Shown here piece by piece: positions 36,295 through 45,258 of a DNA stretch of 64,000 nucleotides. The notes beneath the pieces were generated by a model that saw only the letters and a list, made by a program, of their open reading frames with translations, had not been told where the DNA came from and ran no database searches. Position 1 is the first letter of the stretch. The number at the start of each line of letters is the position of its first letter. Origin of the DNA: Niabella sp. (GTDB lineage Bacteria > Bacteroidota > Bacteroidia > Chitinophagales > Chitinophagaceae). A program made the translations under genes and the position numbers. The DNA is taken from contig JAGIAT010000001.1 in NCBI GenBank assembly GCA_017744715.1, positions 744,001 through 808,000 of the forward strand, read 5' to 3'.

Positions 36295-37305
36295 TCACCC
36301 CTCTCCAAAAATATCCTTCACCAACGCATAAGACCGTAACTTCTTTTTCTGATCAAACACCTGCGAAATCACCATCAACTCCTGTATCCCGGTTTGCTCA
36401 ATAAAATCCGTCAGCTCTTCCTTTACTTTTTCCTTACTTCCAAAAAAAGCATTGGACAGCATATGCATCACCCCGTATTTCTGTTCCGGTGTCCAGAGCT
36501 TTTCTAATTCCTCATGCGAAATGGGTGGTTGCAGCGGCGAGCGGCTATTGGTAAAAATACCCAGGAACATCCGGTAAAGCGAGGTGGAGAGTGCGGCGGC
36601 TTCGGCCGTGCTATCGGCTACAATCACGTTTACACAGGCCATGGCGTAAGGCTTGTCAAGCGCTGCGGAAGGTTTAAAGCGACTGTGATAGATCTCCATG
36701 GCCTGCATCAGCTGGGCGGGCGCAAAATGCGCGGCAAAGGCATAGGGCAGTCCCATTTCAGCGGCCAGGTAGGCGCTGTCTGTACTGGAGCCCAGCACCC
36801 ATAAAGGAATATCCACACCCTCGCCTGGGAGCGCCCTTACTTTAGAATGACTGTTCTCCTTACTGAAGTATTGTTGCAGCGCTTCGATATTGCTTTTGAA
36901 ATCATAGGGGATATTTACCGGTGCCTGGCGGATGGTCATGGCCGTAAGGGCGTCGGTACCCGGAGCCCGTCCCAGTCCCAGGTCGATCCGGTTGGGATAC
37001 AGGATGCCAAGGGTGCCAAACTGTTCGGCGATGATCAACGGCGAATGATTGGGCAACATAATGCCGCCGGATCCTACACGAATGGTTTGGGTACCGCCGG
37101 CTACATAGCCAATGAGAACGGAGGTAGCTGCGCTGGCCACACTTTCCATATTGTGGTGCTCGGAGAACCAGTACCGGGTGTAGCCCAGCTGCTCTGCATG
37201 GCGGGCACTTTCCAGGCTGCGTTCAAAGGTTTGTTGTAAGGTATCGTCCTGGCAAACAGTAGCCAGGTCCAGGATGGAATACCTGATATTTTGTAAACGG
37301 CTCAT
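36295..37305 (-). CDS. LLM-class flavin-dependent oxidoreductase (luciferase-like)
   Basis: 336 residues from the ATG at 37305 (MSRLQNIRYSILDLATV). TIM-barrel bacterial-luciferase signatures: YTRYWFSEHHN near residue 46, VASAATSVLIGYVAG, GSGGIMLPNHSPL and IDLGLGRAPGTDALT. The family uses FMNH2 or F420 to oxidise or reduce small molecules; the substrate is unknown. The upstream in-frame extension to 37416 translates the CACTGAG repeat DNA and is rejected as coding. Confidence 0.88.
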   Translation of the reverse strand: MSRLQNIRYSILDLATVCQDDTLQQTFERSLESARHAEQLGYTRYWFSEHHNMESVASAATSVLIGYVAGGTQTIRVGSGGIMLPNHSPLIIAEQFGTLGILYPNRIDLGLGRAPGTDALTAMTIRQAPVNIPYDFKSNIEALQQYFSKENSHSKVRALPGEGVDIPLWVLGSSTDSAYLAAEMGLPYAFAAHFAPAQLMQAMEIYHSRFKPSAALDKPYAMACVNVIVADSTAEAAALSTSLYRMFLGIFTNSRSPLQPPISHEELEKLWTPEQKYGVMHMLSNAFFGSKEKVKEELTDFIEQTGIQELMVISQVFDQKKKLRSYALVKDIFGEG

Positions 37306-37764
37306 ATATCCGGTTTTACTGTTGGCGCCGGGCATTTCCGGTAAACAGGCAAGAATAAAGAACAGTTCAGGAGGAAAAAAGTTTTGGGACCACTGAGTCA
37401 CAGGCCACTGAGTCACAGAAACACAGAGGCGTTATTTGTCTTAGGCCCCTGGTAAAAATTCTGCGCACATGTCTTCCCATCCCCTAGGCAGCATTGGCAA
37501 TAACAGCCACCTTTATGTGGCTGCAAGCAACAGCTACCGTTGCCAACTGTTTAACTGATTGTAAATTAATAATTAATAAGTCTTTTGCAAATGATCATAA
37601 CAGTGCAAATCGTCCAAAATAACCGTTGGCTATCATATTGCCCGGGGTATTTTGTAATGGTAAAGCCGGTTATTAAAACTACCTTGCATAGAGCGAGGTG
37701 TATTTGATAAATTATAATGTGTACTAAATACACATTTATTAATAAACGATCTTTATTAGAAGCA
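37306..37764. other. Divergent intergenic region with CACTGAGTCACAG repeats
   Basis: About 460 nt. The motif CCACTGAGTCACAG occurs twice in tandem (37390-37403 and 37405-37418), followed by AAACACAGAGGC. The rest is AT-rich and carries the MFS promoter region and an inverted repeat. No ORF is supported. Confidence 0.55.
37716..37736. promoter_or_regulatory. Inverted repeat upstream of the MFS exporter, candidate operator
   Basis: Perfect 8-bp arms AATGTGTA (37716-37723) and TACACATT (37729-37736) are separated by CTAAA. They end 28 nt before the ATG at 37765, where a repressor would block transcription. No regulator gene is adjacent. Confidence 0.5.
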
Positions 37765-38994
37765 ATGAATAAAAAATTATTTCCCCTGGCCCTTGGCGGA
37801 CTGGGTATCGGAACAACAGAATTTGTGATCATGGGGCTGCTGCCGGATGTGGCGCAGTCGCTGGGTGTTACAATCCCCGTTGCGGGCTATCTCATCTCCG
37901 CCTACGCACTGGGGGTGGTTATTGGCGCTCCCTTGCTGGTAGCCCTGTCTGCCAAATACCCGCCCAAGCGGATCCTGATCGGCCTCATGGTCCTGTTTAC
38001 CCTGTTTAACGGACTGTCGGCTTTAATGCCCGGTTTTTACAGTTTGTTTTTTGCCCGGTTCTTTTCAGGCTTACCCCATGGTGCGTTCTTTGGGGTGGGG
38101 GCTATCGTAGCTTCGCGACTGGCACAGGAAGGCAAGCAGGCCCGGGCCATTGCCATGATGTTTACCGGGTTAACCGTAGCCAACCTGGCCATGGTGCCGC
38201 TGGTTACGTTTATCGGGCACCAGTTTAACTGGCGACTGGCCTTTGGAATGGTATCCTTTATCGGCGCGCTCACCATCCTGTTCCTGCACCTGTGGCTGCC
38301 GGCCATGCCCAGCATGAAAACGACCGGACTACGGGAGGAGCTGCAATTCTTTAAGACCAAAAAATCCTGGCTCATCATCGCCATCACGGGTATCGGCTTT
38401 GGCGGATTATTTGCCTGGTTCAGTTATATAGCTCCGCTCATGACCCATGTATCCGGGTTCAGCGAAAGCTCCATTTCCTATATCATGGTGCTGGCCGGGG
38501 GCGGCATGGTGGTAGGTAACCTGACAGGCGGTTATATGGCGGATCAGATGAAACCCATTAAGGCGGCAGCGATCCTTTTTTCGTTGATGGTGGCTGCGCT
38601 TATCGCCGTATTCTTTTTTTCCGGCAACCAGCCTGTATCCCTGGCGCTCACCTTTATCTGCGGAGCCCTGTCTATGGCCGTGGGTACACCGGTAAATGTG
38701 CTCATGCTGCGTTCAGCAAAAAAATCCGAGATGATGGCCGCGGCCATTATGCAGGCGGCCTTTAACGTGGCCAATTCACTGGGCGCGTACTTTGGCGGTA
38801 TCCCGTTAAAACATGGCTTTGGATACCAGTATCCCTCGCTGGTGGGTGCGGTAATGGCCTTTGCCGGTTTGGGGCTTTGTGTGCTGTTTATACGGCGCTA
38901 CCAGCAGGAGCGGGCCGCTGCTAAAATGCCGGCTGCGGTAGCTGCTACCACCCGGATCATTGCTCCAGAAAACCGCGAAGCGACCTACCCATAA
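37765..38994 (+). CDS. MFS drug/sugar efflux transporter (DHA1, AraJ-like)
   Basis: 409 residues from the ATG at 37765. It begins MNKKLFPLALGGLGIGTTEF, the AraJ/YdhP-type opening, and shows 12 hydrophobic segments. The motif-A-like loop is SAKYPPKRILIGL near residues 69-81. Members export arabinose, chloramphenicol or other small molecules using the proton gradient. The 3' end overlaps the convergent AHSA1 gene by 38 nt. A likely operator lies upstream. Confidence 0.88.
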   Translation: MNKKLFPLALGGLGIGTTEFVIMGLLPDVAQSLGVTIPVAGYLISAYALGVVIGAPLLVALSAKYPPKRILIGLMVLFTLFNGLSALMPGFYSLFFARFFSGLPHGAFFGVGAIVASRLAQEGKQARAIAMMFTGLTVANLAMVPLVTFIGHQFNWRLAFGMVSFIGALTILFLHLWLPAMPSMKTTGLREELQFFKTKKSWLIIAITGIGFGGLFAWFSYIAPLMTHVSGFSESSISYIMVLAGGGMVVGNLTGGYMADQMKPIKAAAILFSLMVAALIAVFFFSGNQPVSLALTFICGALSMAVGTPVNVLMLRSAKKSEMMAAAIMQAAFNVANSLGAYFGGIPLKHGFGYQYPSLVGAVMAFAGLGLCVLFIRRYQQERAAAKMPAAVAATTRIIAPENREATYP

Positions 38995-39382
38995 TTTCCG
39001 TCCAGCCCTGTTCGTAGTTTTCTTTTGCAAAGGCCGGACCGCCATCTGCCAGTTGTTCAATGCCTGAGTGGGTGAGCAACACGCGGGTTTCATCTCCTTC
39101 CGGGAACAGCTCCCAGGTAAGTATGGAAATGCCCTTGCTTTGCTCCGGATGCGTCCAGGTATGCTGAAACTTTTGCAGGGGAACGATCTCCGTAATCGTG
39201 CACCGGTGGAGAAATTCCTTTTTCTCACTTTCATAAAACTCAAAGGTGCTACCTACCTCGTGCCGGAAATCAGGGATGTTGAAGTACCAGCTTTTCATCT
39301 GATCTTTATCCGTAAGCGCCAGCCAAACTTTTTCAACCGGCGCATTGTAGGTTTCTTCATGTGTTACGGTTTGCGCTTCCAT
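38957..39382 (-). CDS. SRPBCC/AHSA1-family protein
   Basis: 141 residues from the ATG at 39382 (MEAQTVTHEETYNAPVEKVW). The START-like helix-grip pattern includes VEKVWLALTDKDQMKSWYF, FEFYESEKKEF and a C-terminal helix GWTEIMGRSLRGFLEQ. AHSA1-type bacterial proteins bind small hydrophobic ligands; function unknown. In-frame sequence further upstream belongs to repeat DNA. The 3' end overlaps the MFS gene by 38 nt on the opposite strand. Confidence 0.85.
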   Translation of the reverse strand: MEAQTVTHEETYNAPVEKVWLALTDKDQMKSWYFNIPDFRHEVGSTFEFYESEKKEFLHRCTITEIVPLQKFQHTWTHPEQSKGISILTWELFPEGDETRVLLTHSGIEQLADGGPAFAKENYEQGWTEIMGRSLRGFLEQ

Positions 39383-40235
39383 TTTTTTTATAAAATTAGC
39401 ACGATTCCGGCAAATGCTCCGGGCAAGCGGAGTGGCATGCATTTTTTGGGCGTGTCCCCGGCCTTCCTTCGCCTCGGGGGCACTGCACGGCCGGGGCCGG
39501 GCTATCCGCTCATACTCCGCCGCAGACCTACGGCACAGGGCTTCAGCGGGGTATCCGCTGCTATCCCTCACGCGGACTTCCCGTTCCCTTACCCGGTTTT
39601 CGGGTGAGGCAACGATCCGTATACCACGCTGGGCATCCCGCTGCAGAATTTGTAAGATCATGTATACGCGAACCGGCGTGGAAGATTCCCCGGGCTGAAA
39701 TGTACCGTGCCTACGGCACTCGATCTCCTATTAGCGGATGCTGTCTCCGGAATGAATTCCGGAGTTGGAAGAGGATCAGGCAGATGGCCTTCTGTATTCC
39801 ATTCGAAGGAGTAGAGGCATCGCCTCGGCCGGTCATCAATTGCGAACTTCAGTTCGCAATAAAGAGCCACAAGAAACAGAGAGTCGTAGGCTCGGGTCAT
39901 AAGTTGATGGCATGGTGTGGACACCTGGCGATAGAGATGATATAAATTGTTGCAGGATGCAATGAGTAGGGATAACAACCGCTTCTTTTACTATTTTATC
40001 TGCTGGAACAGGCTGATGTTTGATACCTTAACGTTATGTTGTGACAACTATTGAATAACAAATCGAAACTAAAAGTACGGCCGCGATCCACTTTCTCCGG
40101 AATCTTTAAAAGCTTGTTTTACGTAACCGGGTGCAAGCAACTCCGGTTGTATCGTTGAATAGGATAATTCCGCAGAACCGCTCCGTGATGATCGGGGTGA
40201 CGGTGATTCTTCGTCTTCAAGTGCAGCCAATCAAT
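39383..40235. other. Gene-free region downstream of the DNA ligase, rich in repeats
   Basis: About 850 nt without a credible gene. The left part (about 39448-39600) is GC-rich, with GGGCGTGTCCCC, GGGCCGGGCTATCCGCT and ATCCCTCACGCGG, and resembles a dispersed intergenic repeat seen in Bacteroidota (from memory, not searched). The middle holds four consecutive hairpins. The right part is ordinary AT-rich spacer. The place normally taken by the ligase-associated helicase is empty. Confidence 0.6.
39707..39860. repeat. Module of four consecutive perfect hairpins
   Basis: GTGCC/GGCAC (39707-39719, loop TAC); CTCCGGAAT/ATTCCGGAG (39745-39764, loop GA); GAGGC/GCCTC (39814-39826, loop ATC); ATTGCGAA/TTCGCAAT (39839-39860, loop CTTCAG). 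All arms are perfect. No ORF with family similarity covers them. It may be a REP-like element or a structured RNA. Confidence 0.55.
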
Positions 40236-41825
40236 CTACAACAGCGCCCGCAGATCTTCTTTGGTATTTGCTTCAGATGCCGGTTTGTCCTCCCGCCAGC
40301 GCAGGATGCGGGGAAAACGCAGGGCTACACCGGATTTATGCCGTTTACTTTCCTGTATGCCCTCAAAAGCGATTTCAAAAACCAGCTCCGGCTGCACACT
40401 TCTTACAGGGCCAAACTTTTCAATGGTATGGGTTTTCACCCAGCGGTCGAGCCGCAGGATCTCTTTATCCGTAAGACCGGAATAAGCCTTGGTAAAGGGT
40501 ACCAGCTGGTCACCATCCCAAACGGCAAAAGTATAATCGGTAAACAGGTTGGATCTTCTGCCGGAGCCGCTTTGCGCATAGATGAGCACCGCATCTACGG
40601 TCATGGGGGCTGTTTTCCATTTCCACCAATTGCCCCGGCGCCGGCCGGTTTCATACACGCTGCTCATCCGCTTAATCATAATGCCTTCACAAAAGAAATC
40701 CCTTGCCCGGGCGCGGAACTGGGCGGCTGCTTCCCAATCATCAAATTCGAGCAGGTGCGATAATTGCAATACGGAGTTAACGGATGGCAGTGCCAGCAGC
40801 GAAGTAAGCAGCAACCTGCGTTCTTCCAGTGTTTTGGCGCGGATGTCTTCACCGTTATATTCCAGCAGGTCGTAACAGATCATGATCAGGGGTACTTCGC
40901 TGAGGTGCTTTGGCGTAAGTTTTTTACGGCCGATACGCGTTTGCATCTGCGCAAAGGGCAGCACCTGTCCGTCCTTCCAGGGAATGATCTCGCCGTCAAT
41001 CACGGTGCCATTGGGCAGCAGGTCTTTCAGCCGGTCAAATTCCGGGAATTTATCGGTAACCAGTTCCTCACCGCGGCTCCATACAAATACCTGGTGGTTG
41101 CGGACGATGATCTGCCCGCGGATGCCATCGAATTTCTTTTCGAGGTACCATTCGCCAATCGGTCCCAAACTGGCTTCCGGTGCGCCTTCCAGCGGATAGG
41201 CGAGAAAAAAGGGATAGGGCAGGTAGGCCTTGTTTTCGATGGTGCGTTCTCCAAAAAGCGATTCCAGGGTTTCGGCTGCCGGATCCCATTTACCCATGAG
41301 CCGGTGGGCAATGGCTTTTTCATCCTGACCGATATATTGCGCCAGGGCTTTAATGACGAGTTGTTTGCTGACCCCCATCCGGAAATTGCCGGTGATGAGT
41401 TTATTAAAAACAAAATTGTCTTCACCGCGGTGATCCATCCAGAAGCGGGTGATAAATGCCTGCTGCTCTTCAGGATTTAAACCGGCCAGTTGTTGCAGGG
41501 CCTGTAGCAGTTCGGTGAGTGTAAGAACAGGGGCTTCGGTGTTTTCCTGGTCGCCCGCCAGCAGCGCCAGTGTTTCTGCCAGGTCGCCTACAATGTAATA
41601 CGATTCTTCAATCAGCCAGAGGGGTAGATGGGTGATGGTCGCAACCCATGTCCGGAGATCGGTGGTCTTCACCGGCCGCCGCGGACGGTTGCCCATCAGC
41701 AGGGTAATGGCCCATAGCCGGTCCTGCGGAGCCGCATGCTGAAAATAACTGACCAGTGCCGTTATCTTGGCGTTGGTCTTCGTGGTGGCGTCGATCTCCT
41801 GGAATAAGGTTACAAAATCTTTCAT
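40236..41825 (-). CDS. ATP-dependent DNA ligase (ligase-associated cassette type)
   Basis: 529 residues. An N-terminal DNA-binding domain, then the adenylation domain with the nucleotidyl lysine in motif I EKKFDGIRGQ (Lys231), motif III VFVWSRGEEL, motif IV IDGEIIPWKDG and motif V GIMIKRMSS onward with WWKWK, then an OB fold. It seals DNA nicks using ATP, distinct from the NAD-dependent LigA. The start overlaps the stop of the exonuclease gene by 4 nt. In other genomes a DEXH helicase and the phosphoesterase PdeM follow; here they do not. Confidence 0.92.
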   Translation of the reverse strand: MKDFVTLFQEIDATTKTNAKITALVSYFQHAAPQDRLWAITLLMGNRPRRPVKTTDLRTWVATITHLPLWLIEESYYIVGDLAETLALLAGDQENTEAPVLTLTELLQALQQLAGLNPEEQQAFITRFWMDHRGEDNFVFNKLITGNFRMGVSKQLVIKALAQYIGQDEKAIAHRLMGKWDPAAETLESLFGERTIENKAYLPYPFFLAYPLEGAPEASLGPIGEWYLEKKFDGIRGQIIVRNHQVFVWSRGEELVTDKFPEFDRLKDLLPNGTVIDGEIIPWKDGQVLPFAQMQTRIGRKKLTPKHLSEVPLIMICYDLLEYNGEDIRAKTLEERRLLLTSLLALPSVNSVLQLSHLLEFDDWEAAAQFRARARDFFCEGIMIKRMSSVYETGRRRGNWWKWKTAPMTVDAVLIYAQSGSGRRSNLFTDYTFAVWDGDQLVPFTKAYSGLTDKEILRLDRWVKTHTIEKFGPVRSVQPELVFEIAFEGIQESKRHKSGVALRFPRILRWREDKPASEANTKEDLRALL

Positions 41826-42838
41826 TCGGGCGTTTTTTGATCTTCACCGGTAATGGCTTCTTCATTGTTCTCAAAATGGGTGGTGAGCTCTACGGCATTC
41901 AGGCCATATTGTTCGCGCAGCCACCGGCTGTACACCGCCTGGTAGCCATGGGTGACATAAATATTTTGCGCGCCCGTGGCTTTAATGGCGGTATTGAGCT
42001 GCTCAAAATCGCAATGATCACTAAGGGCAAATCCTTTATCCACCGAAAGCCGACGCCGGGGGCCGCGCAGGGCCATCCAGCCGCTGCAAACCGCTATCCG
42101 GTAGGGCCGCAGCTTACGCAGCCAGGATGTACCCAATACACTTTGCGGTGCTACCACAACGGCATTTTTCAGCCGGTCGGCCGGGATTTCGGGGGCCAGC
42201 CATTCGCCGGGGAATAGATGTCCCGACCGGGTCAGCGCTTCATTCATATTAAATACTGCACCATGCAGTAGGGGTACACCCAGCTCCGGATCCAGGTTGG
42301 CCAGGATGTTCTGCGCCTTACCGAGGGCGTATCCAATGAGCACACTGCTGTAACCTTCTTTGGCGTTTTGCGCGCACCAGTGATTGATCTCATCATAAAT
42401 AGAAGCGCAGGAGCTGAACTGGTAAACGGGCAGCCCGAACGTGCTTTCGGTAATAAAGCTATGGCAGGCTACCGGTTCATACGGTGTGGAAACGCCGTCG
42501 TTGAGTAGCTTGTAATCACCGGTGACTACCCATACCTCTCCCTTATATTCCAGCCGCACCTGAGCCGAACCAATGATATGACCGGCGGGATGAAAGCTGA
42601 GTGTAGCACCGTTGATATGCAGGGGCTCGTTATAATCCAGGGTTTGTACCTGTATATCCGGACCCAGCCGGTGCCGGAGGATCTCTTTGGTAAGGGTATG
42701 ACAAAGATAACTGCCCATATCCGGGCGGGCATGATCGCTGTGCCCGTGTGTGATCACCGCGCGGGGAACGGGCTTCCAGGGATCGATGTAACAATCCGCT
42801 GCGGGGAAATAAATGCCTTCTTCTCTGAATTGGAGCAT
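41822..42838 (-). CDS. Ligase-associated DNA exonuclease (metallo-beta-lactamase fold)
   Basis: 338 residues. The metal motif HGHSDHARPD (His31, His33, Asp35, His36) and the later SDHCDFEQL with VTHG mark the beta-CASP/SNM1-like nuclease fold. This family (called ligase-associated DNA exonuclease) is encoded with the ATP-dependent ligase. ATGA overlap with the ligase shows translational coupling. Likely role: end processing in DNA repair. The upstream neighbour on the same strand is the antiporter, beyond a 0.7-kb repeat array. Confidence 0.92.
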   Translation of the reverse strand: MLQFREEGIYFPAADCYIDPWKPVPRAVITHGHSDHARPDMGSYLCHTLTKEILRHRLGPDIQVQTLDYNEPLHINGATLSFHPAGHIIGSAQVRLEYKGEVWVVTGDYKLLNDGVSTPYEPVACHSFITESTFGLPVYQFSSCASIYDEINHWCAQNAKEGYSSVLIGYALGKAQNILANLDPELGVPLLHGAVFNMNEALTRSGHLFPGEWLAPEIPADRLKNAVVVAPQSVLGTSWLRKLRPYRIAVCSGWMALRGPRRRLSVDKGFALSDHCDFEQLNTAIKATGAQNIYVTHGYQAVYSRWLREQYGLNAVELTTHFENNEEAITGEDQKTPE

Positions 42839-43560
42839 GAGTGCTTTGTATTCGATTTATTCCTGCAAATGACCGGCCAAATATCGCCGGTAAACCACCC
42901 CGCGTGAAAAATCATCGTCGCTTCGACCGTAGCGGAGAGGCCCTTATGGGGTTATTTAGAAAGAGCTGTTTTATGAATTTGTCCGTTGAGCATGTATCCG
43001 CAGGGTTTTCTCGGCTGCGCTCGAAAAGACGATGTTTTTTCTTGTAACTTTTTTTTGGCTGTACCTGAAAAGACGGTGTGTCTGTACCCTTAATGTTCAA
43101 GACGTAACAAAAGTTGCATAACCGCCCCGCGTGAAAAATCATCGTCGCCTCGACCGCAGTGGAGAGGCCCTTATGGAGTTATCCAGCAATGGCAGTTTTA
43201 TGAATTACCTTTTGAGAATGATTCGCAGGGTTTTCTCGGCTGCGCTCGAAAAGACGATGTTTTTTTCAGTAGAATTTTTTGGCTGCACTCAAAAGACGAT
43301 GTGTCTACTTCTTAATGCTCAAAGCCGGTGATCCTGGCTTCTCAAAGACGCAACAGAAGTTGTATAACCGCCCCGCACGAAAAATTACCGTCGCCCCGAC
43401 CGTAGCGGAGAGGCCCTTATGGAGTTATCCAGCAATGGCAGTTTTATGAATTACCTTTTGAGAATGATCCGCAGAGTTTTCTCGGCTACGCTCGAAAAGA
43501 CGATGTTTTTTCCTGTAAAGTTTTCCCGGCTGCGCTTAAAAAGACGATCTGTCTTACTCA
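42839..43560. other. Intergenic region occupied by a threefold repeat array
   Basis: About 720 nt between the 3' end of the antiporter and the 5' end of the exonuclease gene. Almost all of it is the tandem array listed next; only the first 55 nt are unique spacer and would have to hold the exonuclease promoter. Confidence 0.6.
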
Positions 43561-43590
43561 TTAATGCTCAAACCCCGTGATCTTCGCTTC
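42894..43590. repeat. Three tandem copies of a palindromic intergenic unit
   Basis: Units begin at 42894, 43121 and 43367 (spacings 227 and 246 nt), each opening ACCRCCCCGC. Each contains a left arm of the type AAAAATCATCGTCGCTTCGA (42907, 43134, about 43380) and an inverted right arm CTCGAAAAGACGATGTTTTT (ending 43040, 43266, about 43511). The arms are imperfect inverted repeats about 37 nt long around a core of about 60 nt with GGCCCTTATGG. A shorter second right arm (AAAAGACGRT) follows each. The third copy runs into the antiporter 3' end. Confidence 0.75.
43312..43341 (-). pseudogene. Displaced duplicate of the antiporter 3' end inside repeat copy 2
   Basis: Read leftward this encodes EARITGFEH and a TAA stop, while the real antiporter ends EAKITGFEH. 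It has no upstream reading frame. It shows that the repeat unit includes the gene end. Confidence 0.65.
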
Positions 43591-45171
43591 TTCCAGATCT
43601 AATTGCATTTCCTGGCTACGGATCACGGCGTCGTCAAATTGCTGTTCGTGCCGCAGGCGCAGCAGCTGGTGCCGTTGCACCTGTATCAGCTCGCGCGCAA
43701 TGTCTTTATTAACCGTGGCTACTTCCGCGTGATGCGCCGATGTAGCGATGCACTGTAATTTATTCGACAATAATTCCAGGTCGGTCTCCAGTTTTCTTTT
43801 CTGATGGTTCACCAGGGAATTTTGTGCAACCTGCTGCTGGTAATTACTGTTAATGGCCGTGAGCGCGGCGTGCTTGAGGCTGGCCTGTATCAGCGCTTCC
43901 TGTTTTTCTCTCGGCAGCATTTCATCCATTTCTTTAATGTTCAGCCATTTGATAAACAGGGGCAGGAGCAAACCCTGTCCAACCAGGGTAAGTACAATGA
44001 TCACGAAAGTTACAAACAGCAATATATCCCGGTGGGGGAAGGCTTCACCCGAAGGCAACAGCAGCGGAATGGCCAATGCGGATGCCAGCGATACCACGCC
44101 CCGCATGGCCGCAAAGCTCATGAGTAAAGGGCCGCGCCAGCCCGGGTTGGGCTCGGTTCTGCGGATCTTTTTTGAGAACCAGCGGGGTGCAAAAGCGATA
44201 AGATAACACCAAACGATGCGGGTAGCCACAATGATGGCCCCCAGGATTACCGCATATTTGATGCCGTCGGCAATGGAATAATTCTTCATCCCCTGCACAA
44301 CAACCGGCATTTCCAAACCGATCAGGATAAAGATAAACGCATTGATCAGGAAGATCAGGGTGCTCCAAACATTTACGGCCTGTATGCGTGTGGTATGACT
44401 CAGGAAGCAATGGGAGTGGTACGACATCATCAGCCCGCCGGCCACCACCGCCAGCACCCCGGAAAAATGAAGGCGTTCCGCCACAATGTACATCACATAC
44501 GGCACCACGAGGGTAAGCACCGTATCAATATTAGAATTAGACCGGATCCGGTTCAGGAGCCATGCAAAAAGGAACCCAACAGCCAATCCTACCAGGATGC
44601 CTCCGGCCGCCATAATGAGCAGGTCCTTCAGCGCATGATACCATACAAACTGGCCGGTCATTACAGCGGCCAGGGCGAACTTAAATACGATCAGGCTCGA
44701 AGCATCATTGACCAGGCTTTCTCCTTCAAGAATGGTGATATCGCGTTTGGGGATCTTCATATGCTTTAAAACAGATGTGGCGGCAACGGCATCGGGAGGC
44801 GAATTGATACCGCCCAGCAGGAACCCAAGTGCGAGGGTGATACCCGGGATGAGGGCTGAAGAGGCCAGGGCTACTACAAGCGCCGTAAGGAGCACAAGAC
44901 CAAAGGCCAGCAGGAAAATAGGCCGCCTCCATTTCCAGAAATCCTTCCAGGAGGTGAACCAGGCCGCTTCAAAAAGAATGGGCGGCAGGAAGATCAGGAA
45001 CACAATGTCAGGGTTAATCTGAAGTACGGGCATACCGGGGGTAAGACTGATGAGCAGCCCGGCAATGACCAGGAAGATAGGGTAGGCTACCTTTAGCCGT
45101 TGGCCAAGGATTACCAGCAGCATTACGGCTATTACAACTCCGATCGAGATGAGTAAGTAGTCATGTATCAT
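43561..45171 (-). CDS. CPA1-family Na+/H+ antiporter
   Basis: 536 residues from the ATG at 45171 (MIHDYLLISIGVVIAVMLLV). About 12 transmembrane helices in the first 400 residues, with the CPA1 signature LEGESLVNDASSLIVF (Asn155-Asp156) and FLPPILFEAAW. It exchanges protons for sodium or potassium to control pH and ion balance. A soluble C-terminal tail of about 130 residues is charged and probably coiled coil. The start is set by the first membrane helix and by a -7 box at 45258-45251; longer forms have no helix. Its 3' end is part of the repeat array. Confidence 0.92.
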   Translation of the reverse strand: MIHDYLLISIGVVIAVMLLVILGQRLKVAYPIFLVIAGLLISLTPGMPVLQINPDIVFLIFLPPILFEAAWFTSWKDFWKWRRPIFLLAFGLVLLTALVVALASSALIPGITLALGFLLGGINSPPDAVAATSVLKHMKIPKRDITILEGESLVNDASSLIVFKFALAAVMTGQFVWYHALKDLLIMAAGGILVGLAVGFLFAWLLNRIRSNSNIDTVLTLVVPYVMYIVAERLHFSGVLAVVAGGLMMSYHSHCFLSHTTRIQAVNVWSTLIFLINAFIFILIGLEMPVVVQGMKNYSIADGIKYAVILGAIIVATRIVWCYLIAFAPRWFSKKIRRTEPNPGWRGPLLMSFAAMRGVVSLASALAIPLLLPSGEAFPHRDILLFVTFVIIVLTLVGQGLLLPLFIKWLNIKEMDEMLPREKQEALIQASLKHAALTAINSNYQQQVAQNSLVNHQKRKLETDLELLSNKLQCIATSAHHAEVATVNKDIARELIQVQRHQLLRLRHEQQFDDAVIRSQEMQLDLEEAKITGFEH

Positions 45172-45250
45172 ATATGATGTTTGATAGCGGTTCGTTTTTT
45201 TAAAACGCCCGTGGTTTTTATAACCACAGGCAGCATCTTTTTGTTCAATG

Positions 45251-45258
45251 CAAATGTA
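45251..45258 (-). promoter_or_regulatory. -7 box TACATTTG for the antiporter
   Basis: A perfect TAnnTTTG on the minus strand about 80 nt before the ATG at 45171. Confidence 0.5.

Noticed and set aside
37306..37416. N-terminal extension of the luciferase-like oxidoreductase to 37416
   Set aside because: The extra residues translate the CACTGAG repeats; the conserved domain starts at 37305.
39707..39860. tRNA or tmRNA gene
   Set aside because: Four hairpins are present but there is no acceptor stem enclosing them, no T-loop consensus and no CCA.
39068..39945. Rightward frames of 94-179 codons in the 39-kb repeat region
   Set aside because: They overlap the AHSA1 gene or translate hairpin DNA; composition is Arg/Pro-rich as expected of GC-rich repeats.
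42894..43590. CRISPR array
   Set aside because: Only three units of 227-246 nt with internal palindromes and similar, not unique, interiors; no cas genes.
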